DNA from: Psychrobacter sp. LV10R520-6
GTDB taxonomy: Bacteria; Pseudomonadota; Gammaproteobacteria; Pseudomonadales; Moraxellaceae
Direction of reading: 5' to 3'
Assembly (NCBI RefSeq): GCF_900182925.1
Contig: NZ_LT900024.1
Coordinates: 2,046,001-2,110,000, forward strand
Length of the DNA stretch: 64,000 nucleotides
Shown here: positions 18,858-28,833 of the stretch, piece by piece
Position numbering within the stretch: the first letter of the stretch is position 1
How the letters are laid out: the number at the start of each line of letters is the position of its first letter
The notes under the pieces: generated by a model
Seen by the model: the letters and a program-made list of their open reading frames with translations, nothing else
Databases searched by the model: none
What the model was told of the DNA's origin: nothing
Made by a program: the position numbers and the translations under genes

Positions 18858-18940
18858 TGTTCTTGAAGTAAATTGCCTTCAAAGCAAAAAAATCTTAAAG
18901 TAAAAATACTCTTAAAGTAGAAACATTCATGAAGTAATAT
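18858..18940. repeat. Degenerate tandem repeat upstream of the DASS gene
   Basis: Several imperfect copies of CTTAAAGTAAAAA-like units (CTTGAAGTAAATT, CTTAAAGTAAAAA, CTTAAAGTAGAAA, CATGAAGTAATAT) follow one another with spacing of roughly 17-19 bases. It lies just upstream of the permease start and could influence its promoter. Confidence 0.45.
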
Positions 18941-19108
18941 TAAATTAATTATATAGCCATGATATAACGATTGAATGAATCCTGCTGTACCGCTCACTGT
19001 TTTTAACATATCTGTTTAAAGGGCAGGATGGGTACTAAGAGGTAAAATAACTATAAACGACCAATAGTGCAGACACTCTACAAAACAGCTGTATTTAAAC
19101 TAGACTAT

Positions 19109-19858
19109 TTATTTTAGCGTGCCTAGACGGCTTGATAATTGGCTGATGATTTGATCAATTTCTTGATTGGCCTCTGCTTCGCTATTTAAGTTGCCCTGGG
19201 GTCTCAACTGATTCATAACCTCAGGCAGTAGCTGAGACCTTGACGCACTTCCATCTCATTAGCACCCGTACGCGCTGCCACTTGTTGAATTTCTTGTTCA
19301 TCAAATAGGCGATTGACCTCATTGGGATCAAGATTATCATTGAGCTCATGATTACTCATCCAAGAGCGTGCTTGCTTGTCATGACCCATGCCGGTTATTT
19401 TTGATAACGCGCCACTCAAACCCCCATTACGTTGGATCCAGCTGAGTACCATAGGCATAAATAAGTGCGGCAATTAGCATGCCTTTACCCCCAAACCCAC
19501 TTTTGTTACGCTGACCGCCCAATACACTACCTAGAATATAACCCAATCCACCAGAACTCATACTGCCACGTTGGCTGCCACCGCTATTACCGCTATTACC
19601 GCTATTACCGCTATTACCGCCAACTAGACTACCCAAGATATCATCGAGACCAAAGCCATTATCTGACTGACGGTCGTATTGCTGCGGATTGTAATCACGT
19701 GGTTGATTGCGGCCTCCTGTTAGCACACCACCCAAAATATCACCCAGTCCGCCCATACGACGCGGAGTGATACGTTGGTTGATAGGATTACGCTGAGCGT
19801 CTTCTGGATCAATAGCACTACGCGCCACTTGTGAAACTAAATTCCCTAATAAGCTCAT
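19109..19858 (-). pseudogene. YidB/DUF937-like gene with two frameshifts
   Basis: Read on minus, the gene starts M-S-L-L-G-N-L-V-S-Q-V and runs through Gly/Asn/Ser-rich repeats to K-G-M-L-I-A-A-L near 19470. There the frame is lost and stops soon after. The homologous sequence continues one frame on (M-P-M-V-L-S-W-I-Q-R-N-G-G-L at about 19465, to E-V-R-Q-G-L-S near 19230). It then returns to the first frame (Q-L-L-P-E-V-M-N-Q-L to S-S-R-L-G-T-L-K, stop at 19109). The joined product is YidB-like. An extra T near 19462-19466 and a lost base near 19226-19230 would explain it. It may be a real pseudogene or two sequencing errors. Confidence 0.7.
19581..19616. repeat. Four 9-bp tandem repeats in the YidB-like gene
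   Basis: The unit CCGCTATTA occurs four times in a row. On the coding (minus) strand it gives Gly-Asn-Ser repeats. Because the unit is nine bases, copy number could change without a frameshift. Confidence 0.8.
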
Positions 19859-20242
19859 AATTCCGTCCTTTTATTATCATATCGTTGATTGTTTTAAACC
19901 TTTTTTCTACATATGGCTGTTATTGGATAAGCAGTAAATAGGCTTTCAACTTTACCTTTCAATATAGCAAATACCTTTTACTACCCAGATAGGTATTTTG
20001 TTATGACATGTGGGACTTCGTTAGCATACAGAAGGTAACTTCAATACTGATAATAAGAGATTAATATAGTCGATCTAATTTAAAAACGATACAGTGCTGC
20101 TGGTATGAATTTTTTGCAGCCTCTGTCACGTATGCGAACAGCAAGCAAGAAAAATTTATACCAGTAGCACGTTGATATGAACGACTCTCTTTTATTTTAA
20201 ACTGACTATAGCGATTGTAGACAGTTTTTATTTGAGTAATAT
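19859..20242. other. Gene-free stretch between the YidB-like gene and ygfX
   Basis: About 385 AT-rich bases. A minus-strand frame covering 20061-20294 has no ribosome site and no family resemblance and overlaps ygfX, so it is left out. No terminator or promoter stands out. Confidence 0.4.
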
Positions 20243-20701
20243 CTAGGTAGATTTCACAGGAATCACATTGGCTAATATATTCAACTCTCGCCATTGCTCA
20301 GCGCTGACTTGATCGCGAAATATAGTCACTGATAATGCACGTTGGTAAGGCTCCATAATAATAAACTCAAAACTTATCAGCCAGTGATAAGGGTGCACAG
20401 CAACCAATCCAGCTTGCCATAGCTCATCACCGCGACCCGTACGCATTAATAGCTGCCAATTTCGATCGATACGTTGACTAAGGGGTGGCTGAGTTAAGTG
20501 CAATAACATCGGTCGTGACAAGGCTAGATAACTAACTACCGCCACGCTTATTATTAGTATCAGCACATATTGCCATAATGCTAACGAAGCCAGCCACGCC
20601 AGCAGTATTAGTGCGCTGGCTAGGCTGATATGTAGCAGTAGTCGTAAACGGCTGGAAGGTGTAATAGGCGTATCAATACGTAGCGTTGCCGTCTTTGTCA
20701 T
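20243..20701 (-). CDS. ygfX: YgfX-like inner-membrane protein
   Basis: A 152-residue protein with a basic N-terminus, two closely spaced hydrophobic helices (about residues 20-62), and a cytoplasmic C-terminal domain. This is the shape of YgfX (CptA), which pairs with SdhE (CptB) in E. coli and has been reported as a toxin affecting MreB and FtsZ. The identification depends strongly on the sdhE gene just upstream, since YgfX sequences are poorly conserved. The gene begins 91 bases after the sdhE stop on the same strand. Confidence 0.72.
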   Translation of the reverse strand: MTKTATLRIDTPITPSSRLRLLLHISLASALILLAWLASLALWQYVLILIISVAVVSYLALSRPMLLHLTQPPLSQRIDRNWQLLMRTGRGDELWQAGLVAVHPYHWLISFEFIIMEPYQRALSVTIFRDQVSAEQWRELNILANVIPVKST

Positions 20702-20792
20702 ATTTTTAGCACTGCAAAATCCTCTCGCTAGTTAGAGGTTAGGGAAGCAGCTGATGGTTATCATTTATTTCCTATAGCGATGGGACAAATGA

Positions 20793-21089
20793 CTACAGCA
20801 GGTCTTTGGTATGACGCCAGGTTTTAATCTTATTGACTAATGCCCATATCCTCTCATCCTCAGGCTTACTCTGATTGGTAAAATAATCTAATAAATCAGG
20901 ATCTTCATGAGTCAGCATCTGGGCAAAAGTTTCTTGCTCAGTAGGATCTGCGGTCAAGTACAGCTCTTTTACGTATGGACCGATATAAAAATCTAATTCC
21001 TTTAGTCCACGGCGAGCTTGATAAATAATACGCCGTTGCTCGTTAGTAGGTTCTGGCTGGGCTGCTGGTGTCTGGGTTGCTTGTGTCAT
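20793..21089 (-). CDS. sdhE: FAD assembly factor SdhE
   Basis: A 98-residue protein of the SdhE/DUF339 family, which promotes covalent FAD attachment to succinate dehydrogenase SdhA and fumarate reductase. The family signature R-R-G-L-K-E-L-D occurs near residues 27-34 (usually R-R-G-M-L-E-L-D). An acidic helical segment ending L-L-D-Y-F follows, and the C-terminus is basic. The N-terminal 18 residues are a Thr/Ala/Pro/Gln-rich extra. It forms a unit with ygfX downstream, the usual arrangement. Confidence 0.92.
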   Translation of the reverse strand: MTQATQTPAAQPEPTNEQRRIIYQARRGLKELDFYIGPYVKELYLTADPTEQETFAQMLTHEDPDLLDYFTNQSKPEDERIWALVNKIKTWRHTKDLL

Positions 21090-21236
21090 AAAGGCAATCT
21101 CATAAGTTAAAGTTATAATTAAATTAGAATAGCAATATAAGGCATTGGTATAGCAGGATATTAATGATCGATATTAAATGCTGCGTAAAAGGTATTAAGT
21201 GTTAGAGATTAGCTATTAAGTATTAAATATCAGGCA

Positions 21237-22145
21237 TTAAGCTTCGCGATGGCGATGATCATACGCGGATAACTGCCGCCATAATGCTACCGCTTGCTGC
21301 ATCATCGCCACATTATGGGTTCGGATAATACTGGCCCCTTGCTGTAGCGCAAATAGCCCAGCGGCAGTACCAATAGTATCTCGCTCTACCGCTTCGGTCT
21401 CCACAACTGCTTGTACGCCACTTTTGGTCAGTACTTCGGATAAAAAGCGCTTACGCGAAATGCCAAACATTATTGGTAAATTAAGCGTTTGTAGTTTATC
21501 CAGCTGGGTTAATAGTTCGCAGTGATGCTCATAGTTCTTAGCAAAACCAAAGCCAGGGTCGATAATTATCTTGTCACTCTTTACGCCAAAGCCAATCACT
21601 TCAGCAATACGAGTAGCTAGCTCAGCGCTGACCTCGCTCACCACCTTGTCATACTGCGCCAGATTACTCATAGTGGTGGGCTCACCGCGCATATGCATCA
21701 GCATGACCGGTATGTCAAGTTTAGCCGCCATGACTGCTGCACCCTCACGCTTGAGCGCACGGACGTCATTCCAGATATCAGCGCCTGCTCCAAATGCGGC
21801 CTGCATGACAATTGGATTGCTAGTATCAATAGACAACCAAACCTCATCGCCAAGTTGCTGGCGAATTGCTTCAACCACTGGCACCACACGTTGGATTTCT
21901 TCAGTAGTGGCAACAGCCTCGGCATTGGGGCGCGTAGACTCACCGCCAACATCAATGATGGTTGCACCCGCCTCTAGCATCTGCTGGCAATGAGCAACGG
22001 CGGCATCAACAGTATTAAACTGCCCGCCATCTGAAAACGAATCTGGAGTTACGTTTAAGATGCCCATAATATGCGGTTGAGATAAATCGAGGACTTTACC
22101 GCGGCTGGTGACGGTATAAGCAGGTAAAGGCTGAAACAATGACAT
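21237..22145 (-). CDS. folP: Dihydropteroate synthase
   Basis: A 302-residue TIM-barrel enzyme that condenses dihydropterin pyrophosphate with p-aminobenzoate in folate synthesis, and is the target of sulfonamides. Both family signatures are visible: M-G-I-L-N-V-T-P-D-S-F-S-D-G-G near 28-42 and I-I-D-V-G-G-E-S-T-R-P near 62-72. The loop G-I-S-R-K-R-F-L occurs near 224-231. The gene lies downstream of ftsH, as in E. coli (ftsH-folP-glmM), but a terminator lies between them and glmM is absent. Confidence 0.96.
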   Translation of the reverse strand: MSLFQPLPAYTVTSRGKVLDLSQPHIMGILNVTPDSFSDGGQFNTVDAAVAHCQQMLEAGATIIDVGGESTRPNAEAVATTEEIQRVVPVVEAIRQQLGDEVWLSIDTSNPIVMQAAFGAGADIWNDVRALKREGAAVMAAKLDIPVMLMHMRGEPTTMSNLAQYDKVVSEVSAELATRIAEVIGFGVKSDKIIIDPGFGFAKNYEHHCELLTQLDKLQTLNLPIMFGISRKRFLSEVLTKSGVQAVVETEAVERDTIGTAAGLFALQQGASIIRTHNVAMMQQAVALWRQLSAYDHRHREA

Positions 22146-22258
22146 AACTTATCCATCATAATTAAAAATTTATAAATAGCCGTCTAAAAATATCTTAGCT
22201 TATCATACCAGTAAACCTTATCCTGTCCTAAACTTATGCCGTACTAAAGTGGCGACCA

Positions 22259-22290
22259 TAAAAAAGCCCTTTATCAAAAAGGGCTTTTTG
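22259..22290 (-). terminator. Terminator after ftsH
   Basis: AAAAAGCCCTT at about 22261-22271 pairs with AAGGGCTTTTT at about 22278-22288. On the minus strand the stem is followed by TTTTTTAT. It is 53 bases beyond the ftsH stop and should separate ftsH from folP. Confidence 0.75.
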
Positions 22291-22342
22291 TACTCTATAT
22301 TAATATCAATATTGTCTAAATAATACCGTCTAACTACTGATT

Positions 22343-24226
22343 TTACATCGCCGGTAATGGTGGTGGCGTTGCTCCAGTCGTTTTAATATTATCTTTTGCT
22401 AGATTAACTTCTGTGTGCTGATAAACCTTAGGCGGACGAGGCTCTTCACCAGCTAAGATATCTTGCAATTGATCGCGGTCAAGGGTTTCCCATTTCATCA
22501 AAGCATCGACCATCGCATGCACCTTATCTTGATTGCCTTCAATCAGCTCACGCGCGATATCGTATTGCTCCTCTAGCATCCGGCGGACTTCTTCATCGAC
22601 CTTTTGCTGAGTGGCTTCTGATATGGTACGACTGCCCCCAAAGTAACCTTGTGAGCTGTCATCATCTTCATAGACCATGATACCAAGAGCCTCGGACATA
22701 CCGTATTTAGTAACCATAGCGCGGGCCATTTTGGTCGCACGTTCAAAGTCGTTCGACGCACCCGTTGATTGCTGATTGATAAACACTTCTTCTGCAATAC
22801 GTCCACCAAATAAGATGGCGAGATCACTAAGCATTTTTGACTTATAAAGACTGGTCTGGTCATGCTCAGGCAACTGCCAGGTCACCCCAAGGGCAAATCC
22901 GCGTGGCATGATAGTCACTTTATGCACCGGATCGGTACCCGGTAGCAGTTCAGCGACTAAAGCATGGCCTGACTCATGGTAAGCGGTAGCACGGCGTTCT
23001 TCTTCCCGTATTACCATTGATTTACGTTCAGGACCCATGTAGAGCTTATCTTTTGCATCTTCAAAGTCATTCATATCGACGCTTCTCTTGTTACGACGTG
23101 CCGCAAAAAGGGCCGCTTCGTTAACAAGGTTAGCAAGCTGCGCACCAGTGAACCCAGGGGTACCACGAGCAAGTGAATTAGAATCAACCCCCGTAGTATT
23201 CGGTAGTTTTCTCAAATGCACTTTTAGAATTTGCTCGCGACCTTTAATATCTGGCAAACCTACTTGTACCTGACGGTCAAAACGACCGGGACGTAGGAGT
23301 GCTTTATCAAGGACATCAGCACGGTTAGTCGCTGCAATGACAATAACGCCTTCATTGCCTTCAAAACCATCCATTTCGACCAGTAGCTGGTTGAGTGTCT
23401 GTTCACGCTCATCGTTACCGCCGCCGGTACCAGAGCCACGATGACGGCCGACCGCATCAATCTCATCAATAAAGATAATACAAGGCGCGCTCTTCTTAGC
23501 TTGTTCGAACATATCGCGTACCCGTGAGGCACCGACACCAACGAACATTTCGACAAAATCAGAACCTGAGATCGAGAAGAACGGTACTTTGGCTTCACCA
23601 GCAATGGCTCGTGCTAATAGCGTTTTACCAGTACCAGGTGGACCAACCATCAAGATACCACGTGGAATAGTCGCACCAAGCTTAGTAAACCTATCCGGAT
23701 CACGTAGGAACTCGACAACTTCTACCACCTCTTCTTTGGCTTCTTCACAGCCCGCAACATCATCAAAGCTAGCCTTGATTTGATCTTCAGTCAGCATCTT
23801 GGCTTTTGATTTACCAAAGCTCATCGGGCTGCCGCCTTTACCACCGGCGCCACCTTGCATGTTACGCATAAAGAACAGGAATAGACCAATAATCAGCAGA
23901 ATGGGGAAGCTAGCAATCAACAGCTGCATCAGCACACTTTGACGTTTAGGCGCCGTTCCTTCGATATTGACTTGGTTCTCACGCAGTAAGGGCATCAGCT
24001 GGTCATCGGACACAGCTGGTCTAATGGTCTCAAATGCTGAGCCATTTTTCTTCTCGCCGGTGATCTGCTCGCCGTCAATTTCAATACTGGCTACCTGACT
24101 TTCTGACACAGCGGTCACAAATTCAGAGTAGTTAAGGCTATCCGGCTCTGTAGATTGATCAAAGCCGCTAAACACCAGCACCAAAACGCCGATTACCACC
24201 AGCCACAATAAGGTATTTTTCACCAT
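22343..24226 (-). CDS. ftsH: ATP-dependent zinc metalloprotease FtsH
   Basis: A 627-residue membrane AAA+ protease that degrades misfolded membrane proteins and, in enterobacteria, LpxC and sigma-32. Two transmembrane helices flank a periplasmic domain (about residues 5-25 and 100-120). Walker A is G-P-P-G-T-G-K-T, the second region of homology is [19 protein letters not shown], and the protease site is H-E-S-G-H. A GTG at 24235 is in frame. The ATG at 24226 gives M-V-K-N-T-L-L-W-L, matching other FtsH starts, and is chosen. rlmE lies upstream on the same strand, as in E. coli. Confidence 0.97.
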   Translation of the reverse strand: MVKNTLLWLVVIGVLVLVFSGFDQSTEPDSLNYSEFVTAVSESQVASIEIDGEQITGEKKNGSAFETIRPAVSDDQLMPLLRENQVNIEGTAPKRQSVLMQLLIASFPILLIIGLFLFFMRNMQGGAGGKGGSPMSFGKSKAKMLTEDQIKASFDDVAGCEEAKEEVVEVVEFLRDPDRFTKLGATIPRGILMVGPPGTGKTLLARAIAGEAKVPFFSISGSDFVEMFVGVGASRVRDMFEQAKKSAPCIIFIDEIDAVGRHRGSGTGGGNDEREQTLNQLLVEMDGFEGNEGVIVIAATNRADVLDKALLRPGRFDRQVQVGLPDIKGREQILKVHLRKLPNTTGVDSNSLARGTPGFTGAQLANLVNEAALFAARRNKRSVDMNDFEDAKDKLYMGPERKSMVIREEERRATAYHESGHALVAELLPGTDPVHKVTIMPRGFALGVTWQLPEHDQTSLYKSKMLSDLAILFGGRIAEEVFINQQSTGASNDFERATKMARAMVTKYGMSEALGIMVYEDDDSSQGYFGGSRTISEATQQKVDEEVRRMLEEQYDIARELIEGNQDKVHAMVDALMKWETLDRDQLQDILAGEEPRPPKVYQHTEVNLAKDNIKTTGATPPPLPAM

Positions 24227-24677
24227 GTCGCTCACTAGTTATTCCCATCCCTTACTTATTGGTGTGTTTACTAAACACGTGACGTCTATAAACGTACTTC
24301 CCATTATCTAAAAGGCATCTGCCCTTTACATTTACAGCTTCTCTCATTACTAAAATCGTAGCCATTCTGAGCTTAACACTATAGAAATAGCGATAAGTCT
24401 TGGATCAAAGAATAATGAAAATTAATGACCTGCAAACTGCTAATCAATGTTTGAGCTTATGGAACGTTTATCATCAGACGACTTTGTTTAAAAGATACTT
24501 CTTTAAAATATTTAAAACAAAGTTAATATACCATGATATGTGGATCTAACCTGAATAATTCAAGCAGGACTTGCCCTTATTCAGTTAACAAATGTAGCAG
24601 TTTCTGTAATGTCGTGAGTTCATTTATTTAGACTGATCAAAAAATAAGAGATTGGCATAACCTGTTGAATTTGTAGT
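24227..24677. other. Gene-free stretch between rlmE and ftsH
   Basis: About 450 AT-rich bases. In E. coli these genes are close, so this gap is long; it probably holds an ftsH promoter on minus, but no clear consensus was seen. Confidence 0.4.
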
Positions 24678-25310
24678 CTATTTAATTGCAATCCAAAACA
24701 TCTCTTTTGACCGTGGCCGTGAGGCAGCTGGTTTAATACTACGAATTTTACTAAATTTAGGCTGCATCTGCTTGCGTAATTCTTGTGAGCCCTCTCCTTG
24801 AAACACTTTCATAATCAGCGCGCCACCTTCTGGTAAGGTTGCCAAGGAAAAATCCACAGCGAGCTCACACAAATACATCATTCGCGGCTGATCTACGGCA
24901 CTATTACCTGCAGTATTGGGCGCCATATCAGACAACACCACATCCACTTGCCGATCACCGACCTCTGCCATAATACTGTCAAAAACTTCCGCTTCCCGAA
25001 AGTCACCTTGAATAAAAGTGACATCTGGCAGTTTGTCCATTGGCAAAATATCAGAAGCAATTAATGTTCCTGTCTCACCTACCAACCTGCCTGCCACTTG
25101 TGACCAGCTGCCAGGCGTACTGCCCAAATCGACCACTGTCATCCCTGGGCGTATCAATTTAGTCTTCTCATTTATCTCTAACAGTTTGTAAGCTGCACGC
25201 GCACGGTAACCCTCTTTTTGGGCTTGCTTCACATAATAGTCGTCAATGTGTTCTTTCATCCAAGCGCTACTGCTTTTTGACAATTTTTTATTTTCAATAC
25301 GCGTGGCCAA
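24678..25310 (-). CDS. rlmE: 23S rRNA (uridine-2'-O-)-methyltransferase
   Basis: A 210-residue RrmJ/FtsJ enzyme that methylates U2552 of 23S rRNA in late 50S assembly. It has S-S-A-W-M-K-E-H near 14-21, the SAM motif V-V-D-L-G-S-T-P-G-S-W-S-Q near 58-70, the catalytic Asp in V-L-S-D-M-A-P-N, and the catalytic Lys in A-L-I-M-K-V-F-Q-G. The start is a TTG. A strong AGGAG (complement of 25319-25323) sits eight bases before it, and the next ATG would remove conserved sequence. It is divergent from yhbY, another 50S-assembly protein. Confidence 0.95.
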   Translation of the reverse strand: MATRIENKKLSKSSSAWMKEHIDDYYVKQAQKEGYRARAAYKLLEINEKTKLIRPGMTVVDLGSTPGSWSQVAGRLVGETGTLIASDILPMDKLPDVTFIQGDFREAEVFDSIMAEVGDRQVDVVLSDMAPNTAGNSAVDQPRMMYLCELAVDFSLATLPEGGALIMKVFQGEGSQELRKQMQPKFSKIRSIKPAASRPRSKEMFWIAIK

Positions 25311-25618
25311 AATACTTGCTCCTATTACTTTATTATTACTTTACAAAGCTTAAATACCCGACTATTTACTCTTTACGTCTTTTATTACAGCTGTGAGTAC
25401 CGGCTGATTTATTTAACTGTCTAAATTCTCTTAGTTTAATCACTGCTTTATAGGACTGTAGCGTTTATAATGTGATAAGAGATTCAGTTTAACATTTTCA
25501 TCACGTAAAATCGTGCAAAATCCTGCTGATTTCATGCAAGATGGGCACATATTATTTATAATGATCATTAATTTTTTAACAATACTGTCTTTTATTTTTA
25601 CTAACGTCTAGGAATCTT
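25311..25618. other. Divergent promoter region between rlmE and yhbY
   Basis: About 308 AT-rich bases between two divergent genes. It must contain promoters for both, but no strong consensus pair was identified. Confidence 0.4.
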
Positions 25619-25930
25619 ATGGAACTCGATAACGCTACGATTAAACGCCTAAAAGGTATCGGTCATGAGCTCAAACCTGTGGTCATGATTGGCAACAATG
25701 GTATCACCCCTGCTATTACTGAAGAGATTGACCGTGCTTTAACCGATCATGAACTAATCAAAGTAAAACTACCTGCTGGTAGCAAGCATGATCGTGATAT
25801 CGTCAGCACTGAGCTTGCAACTACTGCCAAGGCTAATGTCATTCATACCATCGGTCGTATGGCATTATTACTACGCAAAAACCCCAATGCCAACCCTAAG
25901 CTATCAAACTTGGTACGCCACGCGCAGTAG
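25619..25930 (+). CDS. yhbY: YhbY, CRM-domain RNA-binding protein
   Basis: A 103-residue single CRM domain, normal for YhbY, which associates with pre-50S ribosomal particles. Marks are K-R-L-K-G-I-G-H-E-L-K-P-V near 9-21, the G-N-N-G-I-T loop near 26-31, and a C-terminal basic helix. It is divergent from rlmE as in E. coli, where yhbY lies next to ftsJ. A strong terminator follows. Confidence 0.95.
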   Translation: MELDNATIKRLKGIGHELKPVVMIGNNGITPAITEEIDRALTDHELIKVKLPAGSKHDRDIVSTELATTAKANVIHTIGRMALLLRKNPNANPKLSNLVRHAQ

Positions 25931-25983
25931 TATGGATTTACAAGCTTAAGTGCTGCAATGTAAACCAATAAACCTGATAATGT

Positions 25984-26024
25984 ATAAAAGCCGCGACGCA
26001 TGCTTGCTCGCGGCTTTTATATTG
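25984..26024 (+). terminator. Terminator after yhbY
   Basis: A perfect 13-bp inverted repeat (ATAAAAGCCGCGA at 25984-25996 with its complement at 26008-26020) and an 11-base loop. The T-run is part of the right arm. Confidence 0.85.
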
Positions 26025-26058
26025 TCTTCTCCATGGCCATCCATTATGAATACGCCCT

Positions 26059-26805
26059 ATGAGCCAAATTTTTAACTTACGCTTAGCAACTGAAACCAGT
26101 GCTATCGACGCGCAGCAGCTTGGCGTGACTATAGAACAACTGCAACGTATCCGTGTCGATGTCAGCGCAACGATTATTCAGCAGCCAAAGCCGTATTTAT
26201 GGTTAACGTATCAAATCAAGCTGCCCCATCCTTCTTTAGCTGCTAAATTAAACTGGCCAGTATGGGAGCAAGAGCAGGTTGGTTTTAGCGATTATTTATG
26301 GGAGCAGACCTGCCTTGAGTGTTTTATAGAGACTGGTTTTATAGCCGCTGACAGTTCCGTCAACAACAACCCTGTAAATGATAGCTCTATAAATGACAGT
26401 AAAGCAAAGGGTTATATTGAGGTCAATGCTAGCCCAAACGGTCGTTATGCCCTGTATCAGTTTAACAGCTATCGTAATCCCTCAACACTACCGCCGAATC
26501 CCCTATTAAGAACAGATGGGAGAACTCGCGCGCATATTGATTGGAATGACAGCACCTTTACGCCGCATAGCCATTATGAGCATGATCCATGCTTTTATGA
26601 GCGTAGCTTTGGTTTACCTTTAAATCAACTGTCTAATCAGCCTTTTGCCATTAAACCAATTGCTATTGAGCGATTACACCCTTGCGTTATTTTATGGTTT
26701 GGCGAGATCGTTTTATATTTTGCGCCCAACCATGCCTCTCCGCCTGACTTTCATCAACAACAATACTGGTCGCGCTTTGACTATAAATCCGCGCTGGCTA
26801 AGTAG
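26059..26805 (+). CDS. DOMON-like domain protein
   Basis: A 248-residue, tryptophan-rich soluble protein without a signal peptide. It matches what I know of the DOMON-like family found in proteobacteria: L-W-E-Q-T-C-L-E-C-F-I, then Y-I-E-V-N-A-S-P-N-G-R-Y-A-L-Y-Q-F, and near the end R-L-H-P-C-V-I-L-W-F. Related DOMON domains bind haem or sugars, but the role of this bacterial group is not established. A variable Asn/Ser insert lies near residues 98-118. The start has no strong ribosome site. Confidence 0.75.
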   Translation: MSQIFNLRLATETSAIDAQQLGVTIEQLQRIRVDVSATIIQQPKPYLWLTYQIKLPHPSLAAKLNWPVWEQEQVGFSDYLWEQTCLECFIETGFIAADSSVNNNPVNDSSINDSKAKGYIEVNASPNGRYALYQFNSYRNPSTLPPNPLLRTDGRTRAHIDWNDSTFTPHSHYEHDPCFYERSFGLPLNQLSNQPFAIKPIAIERLHPCVILWFGEIVLYFAPNHASPPDFHQQQYWSRFDYKSALAK

Positions 26806-26953
26806 CTGTTTAAGATAGCTATTAATACGCAGAATTTACAAATAACGATTAATAGCACCCACAGCATAAGTAGAACAAATAGCTATAAATAAAAATGGGC
26901 TGTGTTGAAGACTTGACCATAACATTTACTTAAACTCATAACCCAAAAAGCAA

Positions 26954-26992
26954 AAAACTCAGTAAGACCATCAAGATCATTACTGAGTTTGG
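26954..26992 (-). terminator. Terminator after the CHAP gene
   Basis: AAACTCAGTAA (26955-26965) and TTACTGAGTTT (26980-26990) form an 11-bp stem. On the minus strand it is followed by TTTTTTGCTTTTT. It lies about 60 bases after the CHAP gene stop. Confidence 0.8.
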
Positions 26993-27048
26993 ATAAAGCT
27001 TTAAACTTAAGCTTTAAATTTATGATCTAACGGTTGCTTAGTCAGACT

Positions 27049-27774
27049 TTATTTATCAGCCATAGCAAGGTAGATGCCACGGTCTGATGCATCATCAACG
27101 TATTGTGAATCGCGCCATGTCGTATAAGCATAGACACCACTGTATGGGCTGATTCCGTTTTGACGGAAGTCAGAAATCCAATCTGTACCATCAAAAATTT
27201 GGATGTGGCCGTGTGGACGCTTTGAGCTACGGTCATAGACGATAACGTCACCAACTTGAGTCGGCATATCATTACTTATTTTGCTAAAGCCTGCGCCTGC
27301 AAGCGTGCCACGAGAGGCATACTGGTATGCTGATGGGTTAGGTGTAAACTCGTAACCGGCAGATTGTAGTGCTTTACGTACATAACGGGCACAATATCCA
27401 GAGCTTCCAGATAAAGCAACTTTTGAGGCGCGAGCAGCTGCAATAGCAGGCGCTGAATTACGATCTGGGACTGAGCTTGCTTGCTGACGACGCTCATAAG
27501 ACAAACGGCTGGTCAGTGAGGCAAGCTGATATTCTTTTTGTTTGGCATGAGCACTTAAGTTATCGATAGCTTGACTAATTTCATCATTGCTAGACACGTA
27601 TGCGCCGCTATTAGTACTATAGATATTACGGCTAGAACCATAGTTGGTAGAAGCTGAAATATTAGTGATGGTATGAGTCAAGGTATTATTCGGTTGAAAG
27701 GTCGTTTCGACAGCACCACTCGATTGTGCTATGCCCATTCCCAATACTGACAAAATTAATAAAGCTTGTTTCAT
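27049..27774 (-). CDS. Secreted CHAP-domain protein
   Basis: A 241-residue exported protein. The frame extends upstream, but the ATG at 27774 starts a signal peptide (M-K-Q-A-L-L-I-L-S-V-L-G-M-G-I-A-Q-S-S-G-A) and has AGGTAG about eight bases upstream. A Ser/Asn-rich linker and a helical part with a heptad-like pattern precede a CHAP (amidase/endopeptidase) domain from about residue 125. The catalytic Cys is in S-G-Y-C-A-R-Y-V and the His in R-P-H-G-H-I-Q-I-F. It probably cuts peptidoglycan peptides in the periplasm. The target bond is unknown. It is monocistronic. Confidence 0.85.
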   Translation of the reverse strand: MKQALLILSVLGMGIAQSSGAVETTFQPNNTLTHTITNISASTNYGSSRNIYSTNSGAYVSSNDEISQAIDNLSAHAKQKEYQLASLTSRLSYERRQQASSVPDRNSAPAIAAARASKVALSGSSGYCARYVRKALQSAGYEFTPNPSAYQYASRGTLAGAGFSKISNDMPTQVGDVIVYDRSSKRPHGHIQIFDGTDWISDFRQNGISPYSGVYAYTTWRDSQYVDDASDRGIYLAMADK

Positions 27775-28032
27775 AAATTTACTACCTATTGTTAATACAA
27801 GATTACTCGTCATCCATGACGAAGTATCAATTAATTTAGTGAACATTATCATCAAATAAACATGATAAAATCCTAAGTACAACAGCTCACTCTTTGGTCT
27901 ACAGTAACTAACGTTGGCATCATTGCCCGTTCAATCACCTCGTAAATCGCTTGCTATCCATCTTATGTATATCAGTGTTGATCATATTTACTGTGACTGT
28001 CGCCTTTATCACCTAATAGATGAGTCATTTCG

Positions 28033-28548
28033 ATGTCAAAAAAACAGCCCAATCGGCTCGCCAAGCTTATCGATCATCAAGCTTTCGCTGGTAGTGCGCT
28101 ACCACAAACCCTTGCTGATAATATGCGTCTCTATACACAGGCAACCCATGAGGTAAAAATGCTTCTGGTAGAGTGTCTACCTGAGGAAATACTTAATACC
28201 TGTTGGGTCGTGGGCCTAACGACTGAGCAATTGACCCTAAGTGTGGGCTCAATGACCGCAGCCAATCATATTCGCTACTTACAAAACGCCTATCTGCGAG
28301 TGTTAACAGAGCAGTCAATTACATTTCAACAACTCAAGCAGATTAGGGTCGTGGTAGCACAGAATCTTGCTGACAACCTATTATGTAAAGAACAATCAGC
28401 GTTTTCGACGACCTTATCAAAGCCTTATAAAGCCAATGAGAATAAGGCCTTTAGCCAAAACACAAAGCGGACTATATCACAGGCTGCAAAGCATGTCACC
28501 ACTGATAATAATCTTCAAAAAGCACTTTTGCGCTTGGTTGATGAGTAA
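28033..28548 (+). CDS. dciA: DciA-like replicative helicase loader (DUF721)
   Basis: A 171-residue protein. The central part (about 45-115) has the DUF721 pattern: L-P-E-E-I-L-N-T-C-W-V-V, a strand L-T-L-S-V, then H-I-R-Y-L-Q-N-A-Y-L-R-V-L. DciA loads DnaB in bacteria lacking DnaC/DnaI and is the ancestral loader in proteobacteria. The C-terminus is Lys/Thr/Gln-rich and looks disordered. In pseudomonads this gene lies beside lpxC, and here lpxC is the convergent neighbour. No clear ribosome site was seen. Confidence 0.82.
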   Translation: MSKKQPNRLAKLIDHQAFAGSALPQTLADNMRLYTQATHEVKMLLVECLPEEILNTCWVVGLTTEQLTLSVGSMTAANHIRYLQNAYLRVLTEQSITFQQLKQIRVVVAQNLADNLLCKEQSAFSTTLSKPYKANENKAFSQNTKRTISQAAKHVTTDNNLQKALLRLVDE

Positions 28549-28632
28549 AATTCCTTACCTTACAATGTAATCTTATGTAAGTAAATTAAGAATTTCTGAC
28601 TAATATCTCACGAATTTTCTGATTTCATAAAC

Positions 28633-28692
28633 AAAAAAATCGTCTGGTGGTGACATCCAAAATATGAATGCCACCACCAGACGATTTTTTAT
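28633..28692. terminator. Bidirectional terminator between dciA and lpxC
   Basis: A very long stem: AAAAAATCGTCTGGTGGTG (about 28634-28651) pairs with CACCACCAGACGATTTTTT (about 28672-28690). T-runs follow on both strands. It should stop dciA on plus and lpxC on minus. Confidence 0.9.
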
Positions 28693-28833
28693 GACCTAAA
28701 GTAACGGTACTATCTAGCTTTCCACTTCTTTATCAATCTTTTGCCATATTATTCTTCGATAATCGTCCTAATAAATACGGCCAACTTTGTAATCTTACGT
28801 AAATGTTGCGATACATCGTGTATGTTCGTGTGT

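Noticed and set aside
19581..19616. CRISPR-like short repeats
   Set aside because: Units are nine bases, directly adjacent without spacers, and translate to Gly-Asn-Ser repeats.
20061..20294. 77-codon minus-strand frame
   Set aside because: It overlaps ygfX, has no ribosome site and an unusual composition.
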